The notes beneath the pieces are model-generated. The model made no database searches, was not told where the DNA came from, and worked only from the letters and a program-made list of their open reading frames with translations. Positions 10,816 to 22,459 of a stretch of DNA of 64,000 bases are shown one piece after another (positions within the stretch are counted from its first letter, which is position 1; every line of letters begins with the position of its first letter). Location of the stretch: contig OX388319.1 in the NCBI GenBank assembly GCA_947579605.1, positions 3,100,001 through 3,164,000 of the forward strand, written 5' to 3'. Source of the DNA: Athripsodes cinereus (Eukaryota; Arthropoda; Insecta; Trichoptera; Leptoceridae). Made by a program: the position numbers and the translations under genes.

Positions 10816-11419
10816 AGTCAATATTTATTATATTAATCGAATAATATGCGATATCTTCATTTTTTTATTATCCGGTATCCGAGTAGGTAGATAACTATAC
10901 ATATCATCCCTATTTAAAATATTACAATCACATAATGTATGTACACCATTCTTGGCCAGATTCCAGTCAAGATAACAATGGATAGATTAAACGTGGGCAA
11001 ATTTGTTTCTTTGTCGGGTCGGGTGATCCTCAAAATTTTTGAAAAGATTTTAATATGATATGGGCCTCTTATAGTAAGTAAACTTTGAGTAATGTTTCAT
11101 GTAACACAATATGAATAAATATTGTCTCTGTACATAGTTCGCATAGACTGAATTTTGACTCGTAAAATAATCGTTTTTTCTACATGGATTTTTAATTAAA
11201 AGAGGAATCTATTTCTGTATCTGAGCTCAAAACCATAGAAGAAAATAACTCTTGTTTTATTAATCCATTGTGCCCCAACCAATCACCACTACACCTTCAG
11301 GCTCCTACTCCCCACCCCAACCTCATTCCGTAGCACATTTGAATTATTATTTTTTTCTTTTAGTACTCTTGAAAATTTTCACTATTGAAGACGAAAATGT
11401 TCAAGTTTCAAAAACATAT
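10816..11419. other. No feature recognised
   Basis: No frame or repeat that I could assign. Confidence 0.4.
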
Positions 11420-11536
11420 AGTGAAAAAAAGGACATGAACTGTGGCACACAGGTAGAATTAAAGAGATTAGCAGAAAATAGGGAGGCATGGAGAAGACCA
11501 TCCAATCTCGTTGCAAACCAATCCAATGTTTTGTAG
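11420..11536 (+). pseudogene. Possible RT C-terminal relic
   Basis: Open frame ending VELKRLAENREAWRRPSN. The pattern 'L..LA..R..WR' near a stop is common at the end of LINE polyproteins. Short and without other motifs, so tentative. Confidence 0.35.
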
Positions 11537-12054
11537 CTCATGTATTTAAGCATCGTTTTTTTATAGGTAAATTCAAATTATTTAGTACCTACTTTAATTT
11601 TATGTCAAAAAAGTGGCCTTTTTGAAGTCAATAATATTACTGATATATTTCTAAACGAAATCCCACGAGTTTTAATATCAAATTGACTTCACAAATTGTC
11701 ACTCTAATCTTTTATCATGATATGTATCAGTACCTAATCCACTTCTATTTGAAAATGAAGAATTAAAGTTTGATATGTCACGAATTCTTTTGTCTGTCAA
11801 TCTATGATTTAAATCTAGAGTGACAATGCTACCGCTAGCCAAAGACGTCTCTCTAGGGATGTTATTATGTCTTCTAAAAAGGACAAGAAAGGTGGATTAG
11901 TTTTGTATAAATTTAATAAAGAAATAAGTTCATATACAGAATTTAATATGTTCTTTTATATTACAAAAATACTTATATTTGACTTTTTTTTAGTAAGTAT
12001 AGGTATATTTGTGTGTTGTGTGTAGGTGTATTTGTGTTAAATAGGTATGTGTCG
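11537..12054. other. No feature recognised
   Basis: AT-rich; no gene or repeat assigned. Confidence 0.4.
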
Positions 12055-12192
12055 TGGTTAGATAGATGAAATCACTTCAGAGTGATAATTTTGCCACTGT
12101 ATATCGTCTTGTAGTATTTTAATTTTTTTGTTGATTTATTATCACCGTTATATAATGATGATGTGCAAATAGAATAAAATAAATAAATAAAT
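12055..12192 (+). repeat. LINE/SINE 3' end with (AAAT)n tail
   Basis: Starts CGTGGTTAGATAGATGAAAT, contains AATGATGATGTGCAAATAGA and ends in AATAAAATAAATAAATAAAT. The same unit is at 25322-25464 (+) and 28868-28990 (-). No coding sequence. Confidence 0.65.
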
Positions 12193-12194
12193 CA

Positions 12195-12285
12195 TTACGG
12201 CATATGACACAAGTGTGTTAGTCAGCGGACAAACCGTTTGCAATAATCATGCAAGTCATCATCTCCGTGCCGTGTAATTATTTGC
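12195..12285 (-). repeat. Dispersed repeat family T, partial
   Basis: The plus strand reads ATTACGGCATATGACACAAG, reverse-oriented relative to family T, and covers only its simple-repeat end. It is directly next to the AAAT tail before it. Confidence 0.6.
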
Positions 12286-13433
12286 ATTTTCGTACACAAA
12301 ATTCTGTAGTATAAAATAAAACCAAACCTAACCAAACGTATGATCAGACGATCGTAAAAAATTAAAAATAATGTATTTTGTGCTTTCAAAATCATCAAAA
12401 TTCCACCGTATTCTTATTCTCCATTCTAAATACATAAAAGTAATTCTAAAAAGTCGGTGTTGAAGTACATCTACGAGCTCTGAACAAGTTCCCAAAACTC
12501 AACTTGACAGTTCGAGCGCAATGACGTCACAGTTTACTAGCGTTTTTGACGTTTATTAGATAAGATTCTAGATTAAGAGACGCCGTCGGGTGTAGCCCCT
12601 AGATTTATATCACATAATAAAGTTTATGTACCTAAGAACTTTTGATTAAAAGTTTTTCAAACAATACACAATATAAATGATCTTTCTAAAATCTATATAG
12701 ATCTATATTTCACAAATGAGTTATGTCTTTATAGTTTTAGGCATGCAATGTTACAAAATTAACTTAAAAATCAATAATATTTATATTCCAGGTGTTTTCA
12801 GCTTACAGATATAGTTTTTCAGTTATAACGCAACGTTGACGTTACGTCATGTTTAGAACGAACGTTATTTACATGCCATAAAATAGAACAATACAAAAAA
12901 ATAAACAAAATATTTTTAAACGCTGACTTTGATCTTATATTCTATTTCCGTTCGAATTATAAATTTTAAATGACCAGTGCTGACGTCACTGATTGGTCAG
13001 TATACATTATTATTATGCTACTACCGCGTACTCTATGATGTACTAACTAAGTACTCTTCGGCTATTGTTTCGTTTTTTTTTATCAAGATAGCGTTTGATT
13101 TTAAAAAAAGAATCAGATGTCAAGCTGTGAAACAAATACAACGGAAGTAAAAATAAGTTTTGATAATATTTCACTCATTTAAAATACTACTTTTTTTGAA
13201 AATAGATTCGTTTTTTTACTATACATAATAATAATACCTACAATTAGAACTCACTTAATTGTTTCATATTTCAAATTTGTGACAATTAGAATTGCATTAA
13301 ATTTTTTTTAATAGTTAAATTAAATTTATAAAATATAATAAAATTTGATCATAACATTAAACAAATTTAAAAAAAAACTGAAAATGCGCCCTTGCGGTGG
13401 TTTGTACCACAAAACGGCGCTCAATAAATTGTC
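12286..13433. other. No feature recognised
   Basis: AT-rich. Contains two TGACGTCA-like words (near 12523 and 12983), which I regard as chance. Confidence 0.4.
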
Positions 13434-13436
13434 CAG

Positions 13437-13666
13437 ATTATTATTATTATCTCATATCTCATTTATTAAACAAAACAATATTTGATTCTACATTTTGAAC
13501 ACAATATAAGATTAACAATAAAATTTAAAAATAACATTAAATAACAAAAACCATAAAATATTAAAATAAATTTATGTATATTCAAAATGTAGAACCCCAA
13601 CATTATTCGAGTTGATTCTTCCATGATGTTCTATGAAATAGTACAATCATGGGAGATCACTTACAG
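13437..13666 (-). mobile_element. Dong/R4-like LINE, 3'UTR only
   Basis: The reverse complement matches 34198-34424 essentially base for base. That other copy follows an RT C-terminal domain, so this one is a 5'-truncated copy of the same family. It lies in ATT repeats: CAGATTATTATTATTA occurs on both sides (13434-13449 and 13664-13679), consistent with a target duplication in a TAA/ATT microsatellite. Near-identity of the two UTRs means recent mobility. Confidence 0.85.
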
Positions 13667-13767
13667 ATTATTATTATTAGCAACAATTTATACATACTTA
13701 CTTAATTAAATTTATTATAATCACTTGATTTCACATTTGATAATTATAATTTATTGATTTAGTATAC

Positions 13768-13960
13768 TTTCTCCGTGGAGCACCCGGGAAAGAATTGGTC
13801 CCTCACTCTTTTCCGCAAGTTTTAGTGTCTGTAAAAGGCAGGGTGTTCGAAAAAAATAAAGACAGTTTACATCTTAAATTCAGCGATGAGGTTTGCCACC
13901 CATCCTGAATGTCTTAATTTTTTGCTGGCACGGAGACGACAGCTTGAATGTTTGAAAAAC
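13768..13960 (+). repeat. Dispersed repeat family T
   Basis: CCGTGGAGCACCCGGGAAAG at the 5' side, then GTTTGCCACCCATCCTGAAT and GACGACAGCTTGAATG. It matches the reverse complement of 22475-22725. The 3' part of the family is missing here. Confidence 0.75.
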
Positions 13961-15139
13961 GTCAACATCAAGGGGACCCGACAGGATACAAGAAGAAGAA
14001 GAACGGGTGAAATGCTTGTTTCAATTAATTCAGATATACCTGTTATTGGTCAACGGAGACGAAACATCAAACTGTACTTGACGTATCTTGCAATAATAAT
14101 AATAATAATATCCTTGACCTGATTTCAACTGAAATCATCTCGAAACCACTTAATATGACAAGTTCATGTACTACTTGTACAGTGATCGGGGTCTTATAAT
14201 TGAAGATGACATGTGTAATTAATATCATATTTTGATAGCTATTACCAATAATAATTATCTATGCTTTCCATCCCCTCACCCCGCATCGTTTCTGAATTAG
14301 GCACTGAAGACGGAACACCAATACAATTCATTCTCTGGAATAATTGAAACTAACAACCAAATAGCAAGACTATTGCTTCTAATGTTTTCGAAAATTATTT
14401 TGACAGATAGGTACTGGACACAGATAATATATGTTTTTCACCCTTTCTGTATTCAATTTGACAACTGGTATTGACCATAGATAATGACATTATTATTATG
14501 GTCTATGAATTATATCTTATATTTCACAGAGTTAATGGACATTATTCAACGACTCGGAATGTTTTCTTTTATATCCATTTCGTTCCCAGTTAAATGGCTA
14601 AAACGGTATTCATCTGACCTATCCAATTGTTTTAAACACCTTTATCGTAGGGTGTTAAGATGTTTGAAGGGCTCACATGAAAAGACGTTGAAATTTTTCG
14701 GAAAGAAGTGGAAACCCTATTTTATCGGAGTATAAAATCATACTGAATGTTTTTAAACATACATACTCTCATTTACTTTAATTTTTTTACGTGATTGGTC
14801 ATTAAAATAAAAAACTAATAGTTATACGGTATAAGTGTCTTTAATAAGTGTTTTAATTTTTGTCATCTACTAGATTTTTTATTTTTGTCATCTACAAATT
14901 AATTGAATTGGTAGATATCGGTTTTGGACAAATCCACAAAAATGATAAATAATAACTAACGATGTGTGAGTCGCGATAAGGAAACATTTTTTGTGACATA
15001 ATAAAAATAAACTGAAAAAAAAACATTTATATTTCAATTTAATTATCATAAACCAATTAAAAACAACCTGAAAAAATACATTTATGGATATACAGAAAAA
15101 ATTGCTATATTTATTAATAATTTATATTTTGCTAATGCT
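13961..15139. other. No gene recognised
   Basis: An 83-codon open frame at 14484-14735 has no recognisable motif and I do not support it as a gene. Two isolated GTCATCTAC units at 14862 and 14889 foreshadow the degenerate repeat that follows. Confidence 0.4.
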
Positions 15140-15372
15140 GCCATCTATTGCGATTGCCATGGTTGTCATCTATTTGATTTTCTAATTTTGTTATCTATTT
15201 GCAATGCTGTTTTTGCCAACTATAAAATTAGCCATTTTTATCATCTAATTCAATCATTGTCAACTATTGCATTTTATACTTGTTGCACTTACTATATCTG
15301 TCACGTATTGCAATTGCTATATCAGTTATCTATTGCAATTACTATTAATGTCATCTATTGCAATTCAAACGC
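15140..15372. repeat. Degenerate 25-bp tandem repeat
   Basis: A motif like GTCATCTATTGCAATTGCTA recurs at 15140, 15165, 15190, 15215, 15241, 15259, 15301, 15325 and 15350, nearly always 25 bp apart. Units differ a lot, so this is an old array. Confidence 0.75.
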
Positions 15373-16083
15373 TTAGTACTGATTTGTGCACCACCCTCAG
15401 AAACTTATGACATGTACATATGTATTGTAACTACGATTAAAATATTAAGTAAACTACAAATTATTGTCTGTAATATTCTAAACTACAACTATATTTTATT
15501 TTTAGTAAAATTGCTCACTAAAAGGATCTATACCTAATTTAATTTAACTAATATTGCTTCACAACATAAAATTGTATGTACAGTTTTGATATTGTTGATT
15601 GTATTGATGATAGAATGTAATTTTTTTATATTTCTTTAAGATTGAGTCTTAATAAATATACCAGAGATCATGAATGTAGACAAACGTTAGAAGAGCTTGG
15701 ACATAACTATACCAGCTAGAATCTATAATAGTTTAGAACTCCAGAGATAAATCCGAATCTACTGCACAAGATCGATGGACTTAAGTAAATCCATTATTTT
15801 TAATGCAAAAGCTCAAACTTGACAAAAGCTATTCGTCCATCGGAAGCTTTATAAAATAAGTGTCGTGATTTAGGCAACAAATTGTAAAAAAGGTTCTACA
15901 GGATTGAATAAATTTTTATATATATTCAATATCACAAAACTAATTCTTTCAATTTCATTTTATATGTGAAATATTTTTTATGATCATATTAACAAAGCTT
16001 TCAAAAAGCAAAGGGGGGGTTTGGATTTGTTGTACAATCTATCACCAATCTATCAACAGTTTGCATAAATCGTTAGGTCTCAC
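15373..16083. other. No feature; probable intron of the FN3 gene
   Basis: Lies directly 3' (minus strand) of the splice donor at 16083. I could not find the next exon. Confidence 0.4.
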
Positions 16084-16228
16084 CTGGCGTCTGTAGGCTT
16101 GTAGGTGACGTCGTATTTATCGACATTGTCAACGGCTGTGGCCCAGGAAACTTTAACAGATGTTGGATTCAGGAATGTCACTGTTATATTCTCCGGAACG
16201 CCCAAGTTACCTGCGCCGGGAATCGATC
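16084..16228 (-). CDS. Internal exon encoding part of a fibronectin type III domain
   Basis: This is the only host-gene coding segment I can support. On the minus strand a pyrimidine tract and TTTGTTCCAG precede the exon, and GCCAG|GTGAGAC follows it: good acceptor and donor. The exon is 145 bp, entering in phase 1 and leaving in phase 2. It encodes GAGNLGVPENITVTF, TSVKVSWATA and VDKYDVTYKPTDA. These are the first beta strands of an FN3 fold, with the core Trp of strand B and the Tyr of strand C in place. FN3 domains occur in cell-surface receptors, adhesion proteins, receptor phosphatases and matrix proteins; which one this is I cannot say. The second half of the domain should be on an exon at lower coordinates. 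The reading frame continues into the intron only by chance. Confidence 0.8.
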
Positions 16229-17564
16229 CTGGAACAAAGAAGAAATACGTCTTGAAAAACGTCTTGAATATCAAAAAAATAATATTTGCATTGTACATAA
16301 TTAAAGAGGTAAGTGTTATCCGAAAAATAATATTTTTTTTAATTTCAAGCTATCACTATAAGATGACTAATGACTTTTCAATCAATCGATGTTTACCACG
16401 AATGAGATAGTTAGTGAATAAATCGCATATATGTACATTAAATTCTCATTGTATCAAATCAAATAAGGTACTGAAATATTACTAAAATGTCTAGTTCCTA
16501 GTGTTAAATATACTTACAAAAAGAGTGGAAAAGCTGTAACATTCCGAAAACTTTACGGAGAAAAGTCACAGCAATAAGCTTACGAGAATCCTGTTATAGA
16601 AAGATAATTATGCGTATGTCACCCCGCATATAAAAGACATTTCACACCCACACAAACACAAAAGAACAGTTTCATGTGTTGATTTTACTAATAAAACCAG
16701 ACCCATAAGATGTTTTGCTTCAGATTTCAAAAGATGCCTTTGAAAATGTATTTGGTGAATAATAATAATAATATATAAAAAAAAACAATGAATATCATCT
16801 CAGTTAATCCTTTTTCAGTTGAAAGGATTCATTAACACTTTGTGAAACGCATTTAATTAAAAAAAAAATACATATTTTTATAAAAATTAAAATGTCGAAA
16901 TGTGTGAATTTTCTGACAGTTGGTTCAAAAGCCTTTCTCCATAGACCGTAAATATAGATTCGAAAAATCCGAATGGTGAAAGCGAATTTTTAAAAGACCA
17001 TTTAGTACCGGCGTGAGTGCCTTTTTCTTGACATAGGAAAGTGGAAAACCCACATCAGAATAAAGACAAATTAATTCAAACAAGTAAAGTAGTACCTATT
17101 TTCTCAGCAAGCAGGTTCCAAAATTTACATCAATACAATAAAATGTTTGCTATTTCACTCCATATCAATATGATGCTTATGGTCTCCCTCATACTTATAT
17201 GTGATTATTACACATCCTTTATACTCGACCTTTGTTAAAAAAAGGACTCCTTTTATAAAAAAGGCAATGAATGTCCTTCATCTTGTTGTAAACAGATTGA
17301 TTTGAAATTATTTTGGGCCCACAATTCAACAGACCCCGTTACCAATTTTTTTATATTTTTGTCATGTCTGAACTGATTATCGGCTCGAAAAATATCTAAA
17401 CGTGGATAACTTCACATGCTTAGACAATTCACAAAGGTTAAGTTAGTCTCAGACTTTGATAATATGAATTATATGTATTTTGGGTAGGTACTAAAACGAT
17501 ACACCCAATCATATAAATGTAATACTTAGACCCACAACATTTTGAAAAAGGTTATTTCTCCTTT
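16229..17564. other. No feature; probable intron
   Basis: AT-rich, without a supported frame, lying upstream (minus strand) of the FN3 exon. Confidence 0.4.
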
Positions 17565-17640
17565 TTCCCTGGCTGGGAATCGTACCCGGGACCTCGTGAC
17601 TCAAAAGCAAGAGCTTTGATAATATTATCCTAATATAATT
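17565..17640 (-). repeat. tRNA-like SINE fragment
   Basis: The minus strand contains GTCACGAGGTCCCGGGTACG and ATTCCCAGCCAGGG, a B-box-like T arm. Related to the fragment at 10080-10285. Confidence 0.5.
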
Positions 17641-17673
17641 ATCTCAAGTATATTAAGTTATAAGATCAAGTTT

Positions 17674-17862
17674 GAGTTCGTCGGTAGCCTGGAAGTAGAG
17701 TTTCGGCCTCGTGAACAAGGGGTCCGTGATTCGATACCAAGTGCCGATAAACTCCCCTTTCACTACACAAGCTTTTAGTAGCTTCCTGTAAAATGTATAT
17801 AAGGTTGTATTTGGGTTTATAACAAAAACTTAGATAAGTATATCTTTTTTTTAAAAAAAAAA
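17674..17862 (+). repeat. tRNA-derived SINE, family S1
   Basis: Head GAGTTCGTCGGTAGCCTGGA, B-box region GATTCGATACC, then a family-specific body (CACAAGCTTTTAGTAGCTTC and TAAGGTTGTATTTGGG) and a T-rich end. In the better copy at 32617 the head can fold with a seven-pair acceptor stem (GTCGGTA with TGCCGGC) and has a canonical GGTTCGATCCC B box. Pol III promoter elements of this kind drive SINE transcription. Confidence 0.8.
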
Positions 17863-18159
17863 GTTAAAGACACATAATACTGATAAAATATCATCTCACG
17901 AAGTGTTAACAATTAAATCCTCAACATTACTAATAAAGTCTTATTTAATTATAAGTTTATCATTTTAATTAGACGCTCTCTGTGACACGTAATCTTTTAT
18001 TAAATCTGGTGACAAGGCATGAATAAACCTACTAACATAATAGTGATTAATTTACCAAAATTAAGATGGAATTAAGTTAATCGTGTTCATAAAATAACGT
18101 AGTGTGCTGGGATAGAAAATATAATTTGTTTTATTTTTTTGTATTTATATAAAGTAGAC

Positions 18160-18330
18160 GCTTGCGCCATAAATAAATAAATAAATAAATAAATAAAAAC
18201 TTTATTGAAAAAAGAAATATTTCAAATGGCGGGTTTATTGCCGTGGGCAATTTCTGCCAACCAACCACTTTTGACATCAATTTGATATATACAATACATA
18301 CAAGTGTATGAAAAAGAAGAAAAATATAAA
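18160..18330 (-). repeat. LINE 3'UTR with (AAAT)n tail
   Basis: Minus strand: GGTTGGCAGAAATTGCCCAC, GGCAATAAACCCGCCATTTG, then AATAAAG and seven TTTA units. This is the layout of arthropod LINE 3' ends. No coding sequence is left. Confidence 0.65.
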
Positions 18331-18469
18331 TAATAATAATAAATATATATATATACAATACTTATACCTACATAAAAATACATATATAAATAAATAGGTG
18401 GATGGGATGAAGGACAAGGAAGGAAACACGGGATTGTCAGTTAGATGGATATATAAATAAATTATTCTT

Positions 18470-18520
18470 CTTTTTCTTGTGCCATGTGCCCGACGTTTAC
18501 GATCACTCTAAAAAATATGA
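18470..18520 (-). repeat. Short RTE-like 3' end
   Basis: TTCTTCTTTTTCTTGTGCCA and CGTTTACGATCACTC match the 3' end at 8386-8460 (same family, same strand). Confidence 0.5.
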
Positions 18521-18582
18521 TCAGTCATGGTCACACAAATACTTAACAGTCTAATGATGGGAAAAAATCACCTATCCAGATA

Positions 18583-18945
18583 TAATAATAATAATAAACT
18601 TTATTGTACAAAATATTTTAACAATAAGAACTAACCCAATACAGGATATCAAAGGATTAGGCTCAGAACGCGGGTTCAAAATACCAGCATTGTGCCTGAA
18701 ATATCTGTGTTCAAAAATTTTTTTACAATATTACAAGTATTTATTATGATAGATTTTTGAATTTTAATGTCCAAATTAACCGTTAAACCTAATGTTTGTA
18801 AATTATTTAGTAAAGATTTCGGAGTTACCCCTGTAGCTGACATGACTAAAGATATTATATAAACGGACCTAGAATGCCAAACATTTTTTATTTCTCCTGC
18901 TAGTTCTGTATATTTTTGTATCTTTTTCTGCGACGGTTGTTTGCA
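18583..18945 (-). pseudogene. Dong/R4-like LINE C-terminal domain and 3'UTR, relic
   Basis: The minus strand encodes KIQKYTELAGEIKNVWHS, YIISLVMSATGVTPKSLL, NNLQTLGLTVNLDIKIQKS and NTCNIVKKFL. This parallels 33900-34195 (KIIKYLDLAHEIKDMW, VPIVLSVNGLIPKSL and so on), so it is the same type of restriction-like-endonuclease LINE but a distinct, older subfamily. It ends in (AAT)n at 18583-18598, again a TAA-type tail or target. The nuclease PD...D part is missing, so it is truncated. Confidence 0.78.
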
Positions 18946-19574
18946 TGTTATGTATATTATTTAAAATATATATGAATTTCGTTTCTTATTATTTCATATT
19001 TTCATTTCGTTCAAGGCCTGGAATAAAATATTTCTACATAATTACAGCAAAAAAAAATAACTTGCGACAGTATGATGAATGAACGAGTGAGATAAACTGT
19101 GTATATGTAGGCATTTAGGACGACCGGAATGTTGAAATAAAAAAAAAGTAATTAATTACGCAAAATCCATATAAAATCCTTCTATAGTACACCTCAATCT
19201 AATCAGTAATATTATTAAATAAGTAGAGGATACCTTCAGAAAAAGTGAAACAATCTCGGACAGAAAAGGGGCACGACAGGTATTTTCAATCAACATTAAT
19301 CTATCGCCAGAGGTCTAAGGCTTGCAATAGTCATTAATTGAATCAAATAGATCCTTTCAGAGTAAATCCTCAAGAAAGATAAATTACTCCTTAGTCTACC
19401 AATTGATTTTTTTCCCATTGGACCCATACACATAATTATATTTTCTATAGGCTAGTCTATAGAACCTTGGATAAAATTTTTTCTCAATGTCACCCAATAT
19501 AGGTATTATATATTATGTCTTATTTAATTTCTTAGAAATAATCTTCCGTTTTTAGTAATAAAGTTATAATACTT
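18946..19574. other. No feature recognised
   Basis: AT-rich; nothing assigned. Confidence 0.4.
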
Positions 19575-19770
19575 CTCGTTTTGTCCTGTGGATTCTCCGG
19601 TAAAGGAAACGCCTGTAAAAGGGATCAGATTTTCGTTAAGACAAGTGACATTCACAATTCACCGATGAGACATGCCACCCAACCTTTATGTCTTACTTTT
19701 TATTGGTACAGAGACAACAGCTTGCATATTTATTGCATGCAGTTAGTCCGCTGGCTACTCTCTTGGTAGT
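19575..19770 (+). repeat. Dispersed repeat family T, diverged
   Basis: CCTGTGGATTCTCCGGTAAA, GATGAGACATGCCACCCAAC and GTTAGTCCGCTGGCTAC follow the family order with many changes. Confidence 0.55.
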
Positions 19771-19964
19771 TGTTTTTCTTTGATCCTTTAATGCGCCTTT
19801 TAGGAATATTATACTATAGGTAGATACTATTCTATACTTTACTCTCACACCGCATCCTAAGTGGGGTGGGCAGAGAGAACAACTTTTTAGTAAATATTTC
19901 TTTCTCGCTGTTCCTTATGGATATATGTATATAGTGTACGCAATATAAGGAAGAGAAAATAATA

Positions 19965-20095
19965 ATAATAATAGTTTATTAAACACAAATATCATTTACA
20001 ATAATTGAACAATAAAATAATACAATTTTTTCCTAATACAATTACTCCCCAAAATTGAGCGTAGCTCGTGCTTTGGGGAGAAGCAACCTTTTTAC
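19965..20095 (-). repeat. LINE 3'UTR with (TAT)n tail
   Basis: Minus strand: CCCCAAAGCACGAGCTACGC and TCAATTTTGGGG, AATAAA and ATTATTATTATT. Relatives are at 29350-29410 (+) and 39340-39490 (+). The UTR core can form a hairpin (CCCCAAA with TTTGGGG). Confidence 0.6.
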
Positions 20096-20489
20096 AAAAA
20101 CACGCCACGTAACTCTATCCTTGTTTGATAAAAACACATCATTTGAAAGATTAAGTTTTTGTATGTATACCTACAGCACATTTTGTTTTTCTTTTTACCT
20201 GATTTGTGTTTTGTTTTCGTAATAGAGAAGCCTTTGTTTTTGTAACCGAATATCATCCCCATTAGCATTATATACCTTACATTTTGATACAACACTTTTG
20301 TTTTAAACGAAACAAAATAATACTCAGTAATTATATTGAGAAGTTATATTTTCACATTCTGGGAATCAATTCTGTTTGTAACTGTCTATTTTGAGAAAAT
20401 CAGGTGCCTAGATAACTTCTGTCAATAGTAAAACCTTTATGGAAATGTCTTGTTTACTCTCCAACCTATAATGCTTCTTATCTGAAATA
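20096..20489. other. No feature recognised
   Basis: Nothing assigned. Confidence 0.4.
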
Positions 20490-21108
20490 CAGTGGTACCT
20501 CGACATACGAGTTTAATTCGTTCCGCAATCTTGCTCATATTTCAAATTACTCGTATCTCAAAGCAAATTTCCCCACTGAAATAAATTGAATCGATTGTTT
20601 AGAAAGCAACCAAAGTATCATAGAACTTGTATGATAATTTGGTTGTTTTCGGAATAATCAATTCAATTGAACTGCCATTATTCCATTCCAGCCCTCAAAA
20701 TGTCACCCCAGTTTTTTTTGTTACGTATTTTTGAATTAGAATAATGTATTTATAAATGACAGATATTGTACAAAAAAATAATGAAAGAGAATGTTAAGAA
20801 ATAAACTAGATTTATAAAAAGTTACTTTCACTTAATTTTCGTCACTGCTTTTCTCTTCATTTGTCTTTGCCTTTTACTACACGCTTTTCTCACTTTCATC
20901 TGTAGGTCGTTTAAAAAAATATATCCATATCCAAGGAGGTTTGTAACTTCCTTCCTCTCATAATGTTCCGGAAATGAGTAAGGCAAGTGTCATTAATTAG
21001 CTCGTATCTCAAATTTTGTTCGTATTTCAAAGCAAAACATCGCTCGCTCGACGACTCGTATCTCAAAAAACTTGTATGTTGGGGCACTCGTGTGTCAAGG
21101 TACCACTG
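20490..21108. mobile_element. Tc1/mariner (pogo/Tigger-like) MITE
   Basis: The left end CAGTGGTACCTCGACATACG and right end TCAAGGTACCACTG are inverted repeats flanked by TA at 20488-20489 and 21109-21110. TA duplication is the mark of Tc1/mariner transposases, and CAGTGGTACCT... termini are common in pogo/Tigger-like families. The sub-terminal repeat (A)CTCGTATCTCAAA occurs several times. It is 619 bp with no transposase frame. Confidence 0.85.
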
Positions 21109-22459
21109 TATTTAATTTATTTTTTAATTCAAACTTATCACTGTTTTGGTTTCACAAACGTGTAAACAACGTATACCACAAACACGCCCAGCACTTTCGC
21201 CGACAAATTGGCATCATCAAGACTGAGTGTTAAACTAAAAAATAGAGAGAAACAATAGTATTATCCATATAAACATAATAAATTAAACTATTAAGGGATT
21301 TCATGCGGGGGATGTTTTGATACTTAGCAATGGAGAATAAAAAGATTTTAACATAAATAATAATATAGGTATACTTTATTAAATTATTTATTAATTTATA
21401 AAGCCTCTAAAACATTCAACTTACGTCTTTTGCTTTTAGAGGGCTACACCATTTCATTGTCAACATTGAGAAAATAATCTTTCTCAATACATTATTTTTG
21501 CCGTTTCCGAAAGTCTGGACAGTTTCCTGAAGGCTCCATAGTGCTCCTGAAACGTCGTGTTTATTGATTTTTACTTTTTTTTTATTTCATCTTCAGACTT
21601 TTTCGGAACAATTTATAAATACTTTAAGCTTGTAAGTAGGTATCACCCATAATTTGTATATACAATGATGATTTTTTTTTTAATTTTTAATGAGGTGTGA
21701 TAAAAATTAATAACATTCATAATAGAAAGTGGGTTAGTTGGAGGAAATCATACCTCTGCAATAAACTTGACCTCGGTATATTGATAGTATTTGGTATTGT
21801 CATATTTATGTGTATGTGTAAAACTAAAAAAATAAATCCTTAAAAAAAATCTATACCTATATATTTACGTAGCAAACTTTCCTTAGACCTTAGAAGGTTA
21901 AACCGAATTCCATAAATATTATGTATTAATCTATCGCCCTGTAACTGCCCTTTCGGGAATACAGAGACTCGGTTTAAAAGCTAAGAATTTCTCACATTGC
22001 TCTTTACGGCAAAGACTCGGGATTTATATGAACGTCACTCGAGGGATCACCTAAAATATAAAGGTTCTTTTTTTCTATTGGACCCAGTATTCGTATTATT
22101 TAAAAAGGTGTCTCTTTCTATATTCTCTTGAATGAACTATATTTAAATCTTTCATATGGTCGTTCATGAGATGCCTCATAAATTTGTCACGTAAGGCGAT
22201 GTGGAACACATTTGAGGAGCACACTGTCTTTCTTTCTTTTATTTAAATAAACAAAAATAATTATTTTTATTTAAATTTTGTTTGGCAAACGGACAGTTAT
22301 AACACTATAAATAATAAAAAGCAAATCAATGAGAGCTAGAGAACTAGTAAAGTTGGCAAACATTGTTTAGTATATGATGCAACATAAAATTAGTTTCACT
22401 GATTTTTTTTCACTAAATGAGTCAAACTCCATTATTAAATTAAAAAATATTATAAGTAA
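21109..22459. other. No feature recognised
   Basis: AT-rich; no supported gene or repeat. Confidence 0.4.

Noticed and set aside
12520..12990. TGACGTCA-like words as CRE enhancers
   Set aside because: Isolated words without promoter context; frequent enough by chance.
14484..14735. 83-codon plus-strand frame
   Set aside because: No homology signal, no splice or start context; expected by chance at this length.
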